This document shows, piece by piece, positions 18,924-27,133 of a DNA stretch of 64,000 nucleotides; within the stretch, counting starts at the first letter, position 1; every line of letters begins with the position of its first letter. The position numbers and the translations under genes are program-made. A model generated the notes under the pieces. The model was not told the origin of the DNA. It saw only the letters and a program-made list of their open reading frames with translations, and did no database searches. Origin of the DNA: Pseudomonadota bacterium (lineage in GTDB: Bacteria > Myxococcota_A > UBA796 > SXON01); assembly GCA_005778355.1 (NCBI GenBank), contig SXON01000034.1:17265-81264 (forward strand). Direction: 5' to 3'.

Positions 18924-21900
18924 GTGCTCCCGGCCCTCCCGGAGAGATACCGGCCCACCCGGCTGATTGGTGAAGGCGCGACCGGCGTGGTGTTCCACGC
19001 CGAGGACTTGCTGCTCGACGCCGAAGTGGCCGTGAAGGTCGTGAAGCCAAATCTGGCTTTGCATCGACGCTTTCGGGCGCGATTCGCTCGCGAGGTGGCG
19101 ATTAGTGCGCGCATCGTGCACCCCCACGTCGTGCCGGTCTACGACACCGGCGTCTTGCCGTCCGGCGAGCCCTGGGTGGCGCTCGGCTACGCGGTCGGTG
19201 GGAGCCTCGCCGACCTCTTGAAGCTGCGCCCCGCGCTGGTCGACGTGCTGCGGCTCCTCGACGAGGTGATCGACGCGCTCTCGGCGATGCACGCGCGGCT
19301 TTTGCTGCACCAGGACCTCAAGCCCGGAAACGTGCTTCTCCACGCGGGCACGGACGGCCTGGTGCACGCCTGGGTGGGCGACCTCGGCGTGGCCGACGCG
19401 CTCGCCGAGCTCAACCGCGACCGCAAGGTGATCTCGGGCACCCCTGGCTACATGGCGCCGGAGCAGCTTCTCGGACGCACGCAGGACCTGGGCCCCTGGA
19501 CCGACCTCTACGCGGTCGGGCTCATGCTGTACGAGACCCTCTCCGGCGACCGGCCCCACCGCGGTGAGGGACGGCAGGAGCTCCTGGAACAACGCCTCCA
19601 GGCGCCGCCGCCCCTGACGCCGGGTGAGGACTGTCCCCCGGCGCTCTGCGATCTCGTGGCCTCCCTGCTCGACCCCGAGCCGCGCCAGCGATTCGACCGC
19701 GCGGCCGACGTCCGTCGCGCCCTGCGAGCCGCCATGTCGGGGGCCCAGTTCCGGGCCCGGGTGCGCTCATCGACCACGTCTTCGCACAGCGCCACGACCG
19801 GGCCGGTCTTGTCGACCGGCGAGTATCCGCTGTCGTCGCCGGAGCCCTCGGGACCGCGCCCTGCCGGCACGCCGCGCTGGAACCGGGTGGCACCCGACGC
19901 GATTCCGCCGAACCCACCACAGGAGTCGGGCTGGGAGGCGCCCGCGCGCAGTTCCTTGCCCTTGTTCGCCCTTCGCGAGGTGCCGCTGGTGGCCCGCGAG
20001 CGCGAGCGCAAGGTGATCTGGGACGCCGCCCGCGAAGTCATCGCCCTCGACGAGCCGCGAGTGGTCCTGGTGGTCGGCGAGGCGGGCAGCGGCAAGTCGC
20101 GACTGACCCAGTCCGTCACGCGCTCTCTCGAGGAAGCGGGCTTCATGGAGGTGGTGCGACTGCGCTACCACTCGCCCGCGACCATCGACGACGGCTACCG
20201 CGGCGCGGTGCGCGACATCGTCGTGCCCTGGAACGACACCCGCGAGGGCATTGAGTCGCGGCTTTCGCGCTGGATCAGTCGCGACCGGCAGGTGTTGCCT
20301 GCGGAAGTCCACGAGGAAGCGAGTGTGCTCGCCCGCTGGTGCGGCTACCTCGTGGAGGGTGAACCCCCCGTCTCCGACGCGGCGGCACTGGCCTACCTCT
20401 ACCGGTACCTCGACGCGCGAGCGTGGCGCGGGGGCTCCTGTCTCGTGTTGGAAGACGCGCACCACGCGCAGGCCGGTGGCGACGGGCTCGCGATCGCCGA
20501 GGCTCTCCTCGACCGCACCGTGGGTGAGCGCCCGGTGCTCGTGGTGTGCACGCTCGCAGGGGAGGCGCTCGCCAGCGACGCAGCGCTGCGTCGCAAGGTG
20601 GAGGGGCTGCAGGAGCGGGGTGCGCGCCGCATCGGGCTGCGGAAGCTCAACCTCACGGAAACGCGAAAGGTGGTGTCGGAGTCGCTGTCCCTCGCGTCGG
20701 AGCTGTCGCGACTTATCGCGCTGGAGTACGAGGGCGATCCTCGTTCCGCTGGCCTCTGCCTGCGGGAGTGGGCGAGCCGCAAGCTGCTGGTGCAGAACGA
20801 ACAGGGGCAGTACCAGCTCCCCCCCGACGCCTCGCTCGCCGACGCCCTGCCGCGCGATCGCACCTCGCTGGTCTTGCGGCGGGTGAACGCCGCGCTCGAG
20901 AACTGTCCCGACCCGGCGGCGGCCCGGGAGGCGCTCGCGGTGTGTCTCATCGCGGGCCAGGAGCCGCCGGTGCCGGTGGTGCGCGCGGTGAACGACGCGG
21001 GTGTCGACGCGCTCCTCGCCACGGGGCTCGTGGCCGAGGAGCACGGTGCGCTGGTGCTCGAGTCCTCGGACATTCGTGCGGTCGCGACCGAACAGGCTTC
21101 CAACTTGCCGAACCTCGCCGATCTGCACCGCCGCCTTGCCGATGCCTGGCACGACCTCGGCGCATCCACCGGCCTCGACGTCGACCTGCCGCTGGGCACC
21201 CATCGACACCGGGGTGGCGATCCCGCCGCGGCGGTGGCGCCGCTCTTGCGGGCTTGCGTGCGCATGAACCGGGGAGGAAGGGCACGAGACGCCCTGGCGG
21301 CGGCGGTGCTCGCCATCGAGGCGGCCGACGCCGCAGGGCAGCCCTCGGCGCGCCTGGACGCCCGTCGCATGCACGCCTTGTCGCTGGTGGAGAGCGGTCA
21401 GCCCGAGCGTGCCGTGCCGCTCATCGACCACGCCTTGGCCACGATCGAGGGTGATCGCCTCGGACGAGCCCGCCTCCGGGTTCTCCGGGGGCGCTCGGCC
21501 CGCAAGCTCGCCGACCTGGAGCTGGCGCACAAGGAGTTCGACGCGGCGCAGCAGGTGTTCGAGGCGCTCCGCGATCGCGCGGGGCTCATCGAGGTGGCGC
21601 AGCAGCGGGCGCGTCTCGCCCGGGCCGAGGGCCGCCATTCCCGGGCGCTCAACCACTGGGGCGAGGTGCTGCGGCTCAACCGTGGCGACCTCGTGATCGA
21701 GGCCGAGGGCCTGAACGGGCTGGTCGAGGCCATGCTCGAGAGCGGGCAACTCGAGCACGTCGACAAACACGTGGAGCGTTTGCAGCGGGTTTCCCGGGCG
21801 AGCGGCGACACCCGTCGCATCGCGGAGGCCACCTGCACCTGGGGCATGCTCCACCTCGTTCGCGGAGAGAACGAGCGCGCCCGCCGCGAGCTGGAAACCG

Positions 21901-22442
21901 CCGCCGCCATCGCCGCCACGCTGGGGGCCGACCGGCTCCAGCTGCGTTGCCGTTTGATGGTGGCCGAGATGGAGATGCGCTCGGGTGAGCTCGACGAGAG
22001 CGAGGAGGCTGCCCGCTGGGCCGCGCGTTTCGCCGACGAGCGCGGCGACTTCACCGCGCGTGCGCAGGCCTGCGTGCGACTCGCCCTGGTGGCCGTGGCT
22101 CGCGGCGACCGCGGACGCGCCCGGCCGGAGCTCGACGCGGCGGAAGCCGCCTTGCAGGCCACCCCGAAGCACTGGTTGTGGATGCACCTCGGCGTGCTGC
22201 GCGCCGCCGTGGCCGCCGAGGAGGGCGACGAGCGCACGTGCCGGGCGTGGTGGTCGGTCGCCCGCGAGCGAGGCCTGGAGGTGCGCGGCGGAAGCGAACT
22301 CCGCGCCGTTCTCACCTGGCTTTGCGAACGAGCCGCGTCGCGAGGCTGGAACGATATCGCCTCGCGTGCGGGGAGCATCGCCAGCGCGCCGGCCGGCGTC
22401 GTCGGCAGCACGCGTGGGCCCTTGGCGCGCTCACTCTACTGA
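18924..22442 (+). CDS. Ser/Thr protein kinase fused to an AAA/NACHT-like ATPase and TPR region
   Basis: 1172 residues from a GTG. The kinase domain is about 1-270: glycine loop GEGATGVVF, Lys38, catalytic loop HQDLKPGN (Asp131), DLG in place of DFG (Asp153) and a GTPGYMAPE activation segment. The Arg before the catalytic Asp is Gln, making it a non-RD kinase. A Ser/Pro/Thr-rich linker (280-345) leads to a P-loop ATPase with Walker A GEAGSGKS at 385-392 and CLVLEDAHHAQ as Walker B. Residues about 750-1140 are TPR-like helical repeats. The architecture is the PknK/large signalling-kinase type common in Myxococcota. It is probably cytoplasmic, and its output is unknown. The last 12 bases overlap the WYL gene. 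Confidence 0.9.
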   Translation: MLPALPERYRPTRLIGEGATGVVFHAEDLLLDAEVAVKVVKPNLALHRRFRARFAREVAISARIVHPHVVPVYDTGVLPSGEPWVALGYAVGGSLADLLKLRPALVDVLRLLDEVIDALSAMHARLLLHQDLKPGNVLLHAGTDGLVHAWVGDLGVADALAELNRDRKVISGTPGYMAPEQLLGRTQDLGPWTDLYAVGLMLYETLSGDRPHRGEGRQELLEQRLQAPPPLTPGEDCPPALCDLVASLLDPEPRQRFDRAADVRRALRAAMSGAQFRARVRSSTTSSHSATTGPVLSTGEYPLSSPEPSGPRPAGTPRWNRVAPDAIPPNPPQESGWEAPARSSLPLFALREVPLVARERERKVIWDAAREVIALDEPRVVLVVGEAGSGKSRLTQSVTRSLEEAGFMEVVRLRYHSPATIDDGYRGAVRDIVVPWNDTREGIESRLSRWISRDRQVLPAEVHEEASVLARWCGYLVEGEPPVSDAAALAYLYRYLDARAWRGGSCLVLEDAHHAQAGGDGLAIAEALLDRTVGERPVLVVCTLAGEALASDAALRRKVEGLQERGARRIGLRKLNLTETRKVVSESLSLASELSRLIALEYEGDPRSAGLCLREWASRKLLVQNEQGQYQLPPDASLADALPRDRTSLVLRRVNAALENCPDPAAAREALAVCLIAGQEPPVPVVRAVNDAGVDALLATGLVAEEHGALVLESSDIRAVATEQASNLPNLADLHRRLADAWHDLGASTGLDVDLPLGTHRHRGGDPAAAVAPLLRACVRMNRGGRARDALAAAVLAIEAADAAGQPSARLDARRMHALSLVESGQPERAVPLIDHALATIEGDRLGRARLRVLRGRSARKLADLELAHKEFDAAQQVFEALRDRAGLIEVAQQRARLARAEGRHSRALNHWGEVLRLNRGDLVIEAEGLNGLVEAMLESGQLEHVDKHVERLQRVSRASGDTRRIAEATCTWGMLHLVRGENERARRELETAAAIAATLGADRLQLRCRLMVAEMEMRSGELDESEEAARWAARFADERGDFTARAQACVRLALVAVARGDRGRARPELDAAEAALQATPKHWLWMHLGVLRAAVAAEEGDERTCRAWWSVARERGLEVRGGSELRAVLTWLCERAASRGWNDIASRAGSIASAPAGVVGSTRGPLARSLY

Positions 22443-23378
22443 GCCTTCCACCAGGGCCCCCACCGCCCGGGCCCACACGCGGAGACCGGTGTGCGGTGCG
22501 ACGTCGAGACGAACTCGCGCGGAGCCGTCCGGGAGCCGCTCGGGCTCGCCCCGCTGCCGGGGCAGGGGGGATTCGAGGACATACGGCACCTCCGCGGCAG
22601 GCACCAGCACGGTGCATTCGCCTGGCTCAGCAAGGAAGGGGCCGTATCCGTGCCCGAGCAATCCCTCGGGGCGGTAGTCCCGCGGAACCGTCACTATCAT
22701 GTCGCGACAGCGCTTGGCACCCTGCATCCGGTGGAGCGCCCAGAGGCGCGGCTCCTTCTCACCCTGGACGGGCCCGAGGACATAGAGCCCGTCGAGCGCG
22801 TGCACCAGCGTCCATGGTTCGAGCGTCACGTGCTCGTGCTCGCGGCTCGGCGAGCGGTAGTGCTCCACTCGCAGGGCGGAACGGTAGAACAGGGCGCTGA
22901 GCACCTGGTCGAGCGCGTCGGGATCGCGCATTTGCCGGGGCATCCAGGGCTGGTAGTAGAAACCTCGTTCCAGGATGTCTGCGAGCACCGCGGTGCGCTG
23001 CCCGAGCGTGTCGGCGACGGCCCCTTGCAGCAGCTGCCGTAGGACGGTGCTCACGTCGTCTATGCCAAGCGCTCGCCAGGGCCCGAGGGCAGCGGCGAGC
23101 GCGGCGGTGTGGACGGCACGACCTCGTTCGGCGTTTCCGGGGATCCAGGCGAGCGTCGTGTGCTCACCCCGCCCAGACTGCACGAGTCGTCCCGCGTCTG
23201 CGTTGGCGGCGGCGGCCTCGTGGGCCACGCGCACCAGGCGCCTCACCGTTTGCCAGGAAACCTCCCACTCTCCCGCCAGCGCGCGGATCGATACCGGGTG
23301 AGGGCTCGCGCCCACGACCCTGAGCAACAGGTCGCAGGCCCGGCGTGCACTGTCGTGGGTATACCGGTTGCTTGCCAT
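22431..23378 (-). CDS. WYL-domain transcriptional regulator
   Basis: 315 residues. The N-terminal helix-turn-helix is VSIRALAGEWEVSWQTVRRL (about 29-48). The C-terminal half has the WYL-like pattern LEPWTLVHALDGLYVLGPV followed by LWALHRMQGAK, where the WYL box has drifted to LYVL. WYL domains bind nucleic acid or nucleotide ligands and regulate stress and defence operons. It is the last gene of a minus-strand run that starts at 28890. A perfect 17-base palindrome lies just upstream of its start and is a likely autoregulatory operator. Confidence 0.75.
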   Translation of the reverse strand: MASNRYTHDSARRACDLLLRVVGASPHPVSIRALAGEWEVSWQTVRRLVRVAHEAAAANADAGRLVQSGRGEHTTLAWIPGNAERGRAVHTAALAAALGPWRALGIDDVSTVLRQLLQGAVADTLGQRTAVLADILERGFYYQPWMPRQMRDPDALDQVLSALFYRSALRVEHYRSPSREHEHVTLEPWTLVHALDGLYVLGPVQGEKEPRLWALHRMQGAKRCRDMIVTVPRDYRPEGLLGHGYGPFLAEPGECTVLVPAAEVPYVLESPLPRQRGEPERLPDGSARVRLDVAPHTGLRVWARAVGALVEGSVE

Positions 23379-23390
23379 GAGGGGCCATCC

Positions 23391-23407
23391 TGGTCAGTTG
23401 CTGACCA
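23391..23407. promoter_or_regulatory. Palindromic operator candidate for the WYL regulator
   Basis: TGGTCAG-TTG-CTGACCA is a perfect inverted repeat, 7+3+7 bases, lying 12-28 bases before the WYL gene start. It fills much of the 48-base gap after the M16-like gene. Its size and position suit a dimeric helix-turn-helix repressor; binding by the WYL protein is inferred. Confidence 0.55.
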
Positions 23408-23426
23408 CGCCGTCTAAGCGACATCG

Positions 23427-24476
23427 TCACCGCGTGCAGCTGGGGTCGCCCACCACGGCGCATCGCGTGGCGTGTGTCCAGCCCTCGGGGGCCACGGCGG
23501 GATCGCCGACCGCCACCCAGGCGAGCACGCTCGCGGGGGCGAGGGCCACCGGGGGCGCGGCCGGGACCAGCGGCAGCGGTGCGAGCATCCCAGCAAGGCT
23601 GTCACGAGCGGCCCCGTGGCGAGCCAGGAGGCGCAAGTGTGCACCCGCGAGCCACACGCCGGCGAGCGGCTCGCCGAGGACCTGCGCCGCCTCGGCCGCC
23701 GCGCGTTTGAAGTCACTGCCCGCCACATCGAAGACCGCGGCCGCCCACCCCTCGCCATGGTCGGGTTCGACATCGTAGGTGAGGCCATCCCTCTCCCGCA
23801 AAGCCTGGACGAGTCGCGACTCGAAGTCGCCCGACAGCGCGGCGTCGCGTACCAGGTCGTCGCCCTGCCCGCTCGACGCCCAGGCCACGGCCACCTGGAC
23901 CCTCGCCGCGCCCGGCCAGTCCACCCACAAGCGTGCTGGCGACTCGGTTGACGCGGGTGACATCTGTTCACTCGTCGCGACCCATATCGTATTGAAGCTC
24001 GTCGCGATGGCGCGCCACGCCGCCCGGACCGAACCCGCGGTGACGCGGGGCCGCACGCCACTCGCATCGACGCGGCTGGACAACGGATCGCCCAGGGAGC
24101 GCGCGAGCGCGGCTTCGAGAAGAACGGGCGGCGTGAAGGGCCGACCCCGCCAGGCGCGGCGGAGCGATCGGCGCCCGGGACAGCCGAGCCCCTGAGCCTC
24201 CGCCAGCGCGCCTTCCACCGCGGCCTGCCCGATGACCACGGCCGTCGCCAGCCCTTCGACGACGATGACGCAGTCGCGACGACCGCAACCCCCCGCCACG
24301 TGAACGCCCGCGGCCCTCGCTCCGGGGTGGCCAGCCGCTCGTGCCGCCGCCGACTCCACGAGCTGCTCCACCACGAGCGGGTGGGCGTCGATCACTCGGG
24401 CATCGGCGCGCAGCTCGGCACGCGAGAGCAGGCCGTCGGTGGCGACGGTCCAGGCGAGGAGGAGCTCGGGTGTCAC
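23427..24476 (-). CDS. M16-like peptidase homologue, apparently non-catalytic
   Basis: 349 residues from a GTG overlapping the stop of the preceding M16 gene (GTGA). It lacks the zinc motif HxxEH. It retains the fold-like pattern of the C-terminal M16B half, with DGLTYDVEPDHGEGWAAAVFDV resembling the R/Y region (GLSYSVYS in family members). M16B peptidases often occur as a catalytic/non-catalytic pair that closes into a chamber, and this gene fits the inactive subunit. No signal peptide is seen, so it is cytoplasmic. The GC-rich, Ala/Arg-heavy sequence is divergent, so assignment rests partly on the partner gene. Confidence 0.6.
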   Translation of the reverse strand: MTPELLLAWTVATDGLLSRAELRADARVIDAHPLVVEQLVESAAARAAGHPGARAAGVHVAGGCGRRDCVIVVEGLATAVVIGQAAVEGALAEAQGLGCPGRRSLRRAWRGRPFTPPVLLEAALARSLGDPLSSRVDASGVRPRVTAGSVRAAWRAIATSFNTIWVATSEQMSPASTESPARLWVDWPGAARVQVAVAWASSGQGDDLVRDAALSGDFESRLVQALRERDGLTYDVEPDHGEGWAAAVFDVAGSDFKRAAAEAAQVLGEPLAGVWLAGAHLRLLARHGAARDSLAGMLAPLPLVPAAPPVALAPASVLAWVAVGDPAVAPEGWTHATRCAVVGDPSCTR

Positions 24477-25711
24477 GGGCGTGGGCGCATGCCGGGGATC
24501 GGCGGCGCCAGCACGGTCCGGCTCGGCACCACGGCGAGGAGGGTCACAGCGGGCCACTCGAGCCAGCGTGCCGACGCGCGGCGGGTACCGTCACGGTCGA
24601 GGTCGAGCCAGCCGCGCGCCTCCTCTTCTAGGCAGTTCACGCCGCCGGTAGACAGCACGCAGCCTCCGAGCACGCGCGCCCGCAGGCGGAGGTCGGCCCG
24701 GGCGCGGGCGAGATCGGTGAGCTGTCCAGCGCGGAGCGCCGCGATCTCGGCCTCGCCAAGCCCCCACCGCGCCATGCCCTGGAGCGAGCGTCTGAGCGCC
24801 CGTGCGTGCTCTCCAAGGCGCCACCAGCCTCCCCGGCGCTCGACGACGAAGGCGCCGCAGTCGCGACCCGTGACGAGCCGGGCGCCCCCCATCCACCGGG
24901 CGACGGCCTCCAGCGCCACGCGATCGGGGTGCGCCCGGCCGGGCCCCGGCCACGCCGCGTAGATCGCGCCCTCGCCCACGTCATCGCGCCGCCACGCCCG
25001 CTGGGGGGCGGTCGGCTCGCACTCGCGCGGGGCGGGTGTAGCGGCCTTCACGGCTCCGTGGCCGAGACGATCACGCACGGAGCGGGCGGCGCTCGGCGGT
25101 AGCGGGCCGGCCAGGACAAGGACCGCACCGGCGGGGTCGCGCAGCCGGGGCCAGGCCTGTTGCACCTCCGCGGCGGTCCAGGTGCTGTCGACCGGCGCCT
25201 GAGGGTGTCGCGACCACGGATCGCTTGACGACCACAGGAGCGAGTCGAGCACGATCCGATCGCTGCCATGAGCACCGTCCAGCGTCTCTCCGGCCTCGGC
25301 GGCGAGCACCCTCAGCTGTCGCGCGAGACCGGCGTCATCAATCACGAGCGAGCGCCATCGCGCCACCTCGAGGTCGAGCAGCGCGTCGAAGGCACCCTCT
25401 CGGGCGGGCACTGTCGCGCCGAGGCCGGATCGTTCGCGGTCCGTCCACCCGTGACTCTCGCCGCCCAGCGCGCCGAGGCGGGCATCGTAATCGTCCGGGT
25501 CGTCGCCCATGTGACCGAAGGCGAGGTGTTCGGCGAGGTGGGCGAGCCCCGGTCGTCCCGGCGGATCATCTGCCGCGCCCACGTCGAAAACCCACTCCGC
25601 GACGAGCTCACTTCGAGCCGCATCGGGGGCGAGCACCACCCGCAGCCCGTCGTCGGCCACCACCATCTCGGTGACGACGCTGAAGGCCTCGGGCTGGGGT
25701 AAGAACTCCAC
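24473..25711 (-). CDS. M16-family zinc metallopeptidase (insulinase-like)
   Basis: 412 residues from a GTG. The inverted zinc motif HLAEH at 58-62, with AFGHMG after it, is the M16 active site, and a downstream Glu of the E-x6-E type is present in LLDLEVARW. Length matches single-repeat M16B enzymes. There is no signal peptide, so unlike many M16 proteins of the envelope this one is probably cytoplasmic. It starts 24 bases after the HD-protein stop and is coupled to the inactive partner downstream. The substrate is unknown; M16B relatives trim signal or modified peptides. Confidence 0.82.
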   Translation of the reverse strand: MEFLPQPEAFSVVTEMVVADDGLRVVLAPDAARSELVAEWVFDVGAADDPPGRPGLAHLAEHLAFGHMGDDPDDYDARLGALGGESHGWTDRERSGLGATVPAREGAFDALLDLEVARWRSLVIDDAGLARQLRVLAAEAGETLDGAHGSDRIVLDSLLWSSSDPWSRHPQAPVDSTWTAAEVQQAWPRLRDPAGAVLVLAGPLPPSAARSVRDRLGHGAVKAATPAPRECEPTAPQRAWRRDDVGEGAIYAAWPGPGRAHPDRVALEAVARWMGGARLVTGRDCGAFVVERRGGWWRLGEHARALRRSLQGMARWGLGEAEIAALRAGQLTDLARARADLRLRARVLGGCVLSTGGVNCLEEEARGWLDLDRDGTRRASARWLEWPAVTLLAVVPSRTVLAPPIPGMRPRP

Positions 25712-25735
25712 GCTCCCCGCTAGCTGCCGCGTCGG

Positions 25736-27133
25736 CTACCCGCCGCTTCGTTTCTGGAGCAAGACTTCGCCCACCAGCACGCCGGGGGAGGCGGTGTCGA
25801 CCATCTCGGTGGCGCTCGGTGCTCGGCCATCGGGGTGCCGCAGGACTCGGCAAAGCGGGCGGGAGAAGCGCGCCGCGTCGCGCGCTCCCGACACCGAGAT
25901 GACCACCCGGCCGTCCTTCAGCCGCAGCAGGGTGCCGGGGGGGAAGGCGCCGACCTTGTTGACAAAGAGCTGGAAGAGGTGGGAGTCGTAGGAGGACCCC
26001 CCCACGCTGGCCATGCGGACGAGCGCCTCGGCGGGCGACATGAACGCACCCTGTGGGCGCAGGCGGGTGTAGTTGTCGAAGTCGTCGGCGATGTGGACGA
26101 TGCGGGCGTAGAGCGATGGACGCGGGTGGTCGCCGGCGACGTCGCGGTGGTGCTCCACCGAAACCAGGAGACGTTTGATCTTCGCCTGGTGGAATCCCCG
26201 CTGTTTGAGCAACGCGCGCACGCCCGCCTGCCCATGGTGGGCGAAGGGCACGGCAAAGCCATCTTCCTTGGAGGCGTAGCCGCAGTCGTGGTACATCGCG
26301 GACACGCCGAGGTCGGCGAGCTGAGCGGCAGAGAGGCCAAGTTCTCGGCCAATCATGACCGCGAAGGTGGTGGTGCGGAGGGAGTGCCGCGCGAAGGCGC
26401 TGCCGCCGGCGCCGGTGGTGAAGTTCTCCTCCACGGCGAGCAGGTCGTCCTCCCCGGAGGCGTCGATGAACTCGTTGACCAGCTTGCGCACAGGGAGCGG
26501 GTTCGGCACGCGCTCATTGGCGAGGCCGTCCCAGGCGTCGGCGATGACGCCGCTGGCGCGTTGTAGCGTCCGCTGCAGTTCTACTTGCGATGCCGTGCGG
26601 TCGCCCTCGCCACTCAGGCGAAGGCGGTAGCGTCCACTCGCCGTCACCTCGGCGAGCCCGTGTTCGCGGAGACTGTCGTTCAGCGCGTGGAGCGGGCGTT
26701 CCTCGGGCGCCTCGGCGGCGAGCACGCCGCTGAGCGCGCGCACCTGCTTGTCGTCGAGTGGCTTGATGAAGGTGAGGCCGCCGCAGCCGTGTCGCCCGAA
26801 CTCCGCCTCGAGTTCCGCCGGGCCGGCGAGGCGGTCGTCCATCCGAACGCGGATGTCGTTGACGTAGACCTGCCCCTCTACGCACACGATCATCACCTGC
26901 CCGATGAGCCGGTCGAGGGTGCGCAAGGTGGTCACGAGTTGGGTGGTGGGCTCGTCGAAGGCGTGGTTGTCGGGCGCGTGGATGGCACGCAGCCGCACCA
27001 GCCCGTTCATCAGCCGCACGAAGCTCTCGCCGAGCTCGCGCACCCGCTGGGCGAGCTGCTTGTCCTCGCCGGCACGCGCCTGCTCGATGGCCTTGCCGAG
27101 CGCTTCCTGGCCCTGGGTGATCTCGTCGCTCAT
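25736..27133 (-). CDS. HD-GYP-like phosphohydrolase-fold protein with degenerate GYP motif
   Basis: 465 residues from an ATG overlapping the previous stop (ATGA). The N-terminal 210 residues are helical and unassigned. The C-terminal HD domain keeps its metal ligands: His250 in FARHSLR, HD at 282-283 (YHDCGY), then FAHHGQAG, VEHHRD and HIADDFDNY. The GYP triad of c-di-GMP phosphodiesterases is missing (the segment reads VAGDHPRP). It may therefore bind or cleave a different nucleotide, or act as a sensor. The upstream helical-repeat protein overlaps it and is probably its partner. A c-di-GMP signal is possible, since the window also encodes a GGDEF-EAL protein. Confidence 0.75.
   Translation of the reverse strand: MSDEITQGQEALGKAIEQARAGEDKQLAQRVRELGESFVRLMNGLVRLRAIHAPDNHAFDEPTTQLVTTLRTLDRLIGQVMIVCVEGQVYVNDIRVRMDDRLAGPAELEAEFGRHGCGGLTFIKPLDDKQVRALSGVLAAEAPEERPLHALNDSLREHGLAEVTASGRYRLRLSGEGDRTASQVELQRTLQRASGVIADAWDGLANERVPNPLPVRKLVNEFIDASGEDDLLAVEENFTTGAGGSAFARHSLRTTTFAVMIGRELGLSAAQLADLGVSAMYHDCGYASKEDGFAVPFAHHGQAGVRALLKQRGFHQAKIKRLLVSVEHHRDVAGDHPRPSLYARIVHIADDFDNYTRLRPQGAFMSPAEALVRMASVGGSSYDSHLFQLFVNKVGAFPPGTLLRLKDGRVVISVSGARDAARFSRPLCRVLRHPDGRAPSATEMVDTASPGVLVGEVLLQKRSGG

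Noticed and set aside
23427..25711. The two M16 genes might be one gene split by a frameshift
   Set aside because: The first has the length of a complete single-repeat M16B enzyme and the second starts at a GTGA overlap, as in catalytic/non-catalytic pairs.
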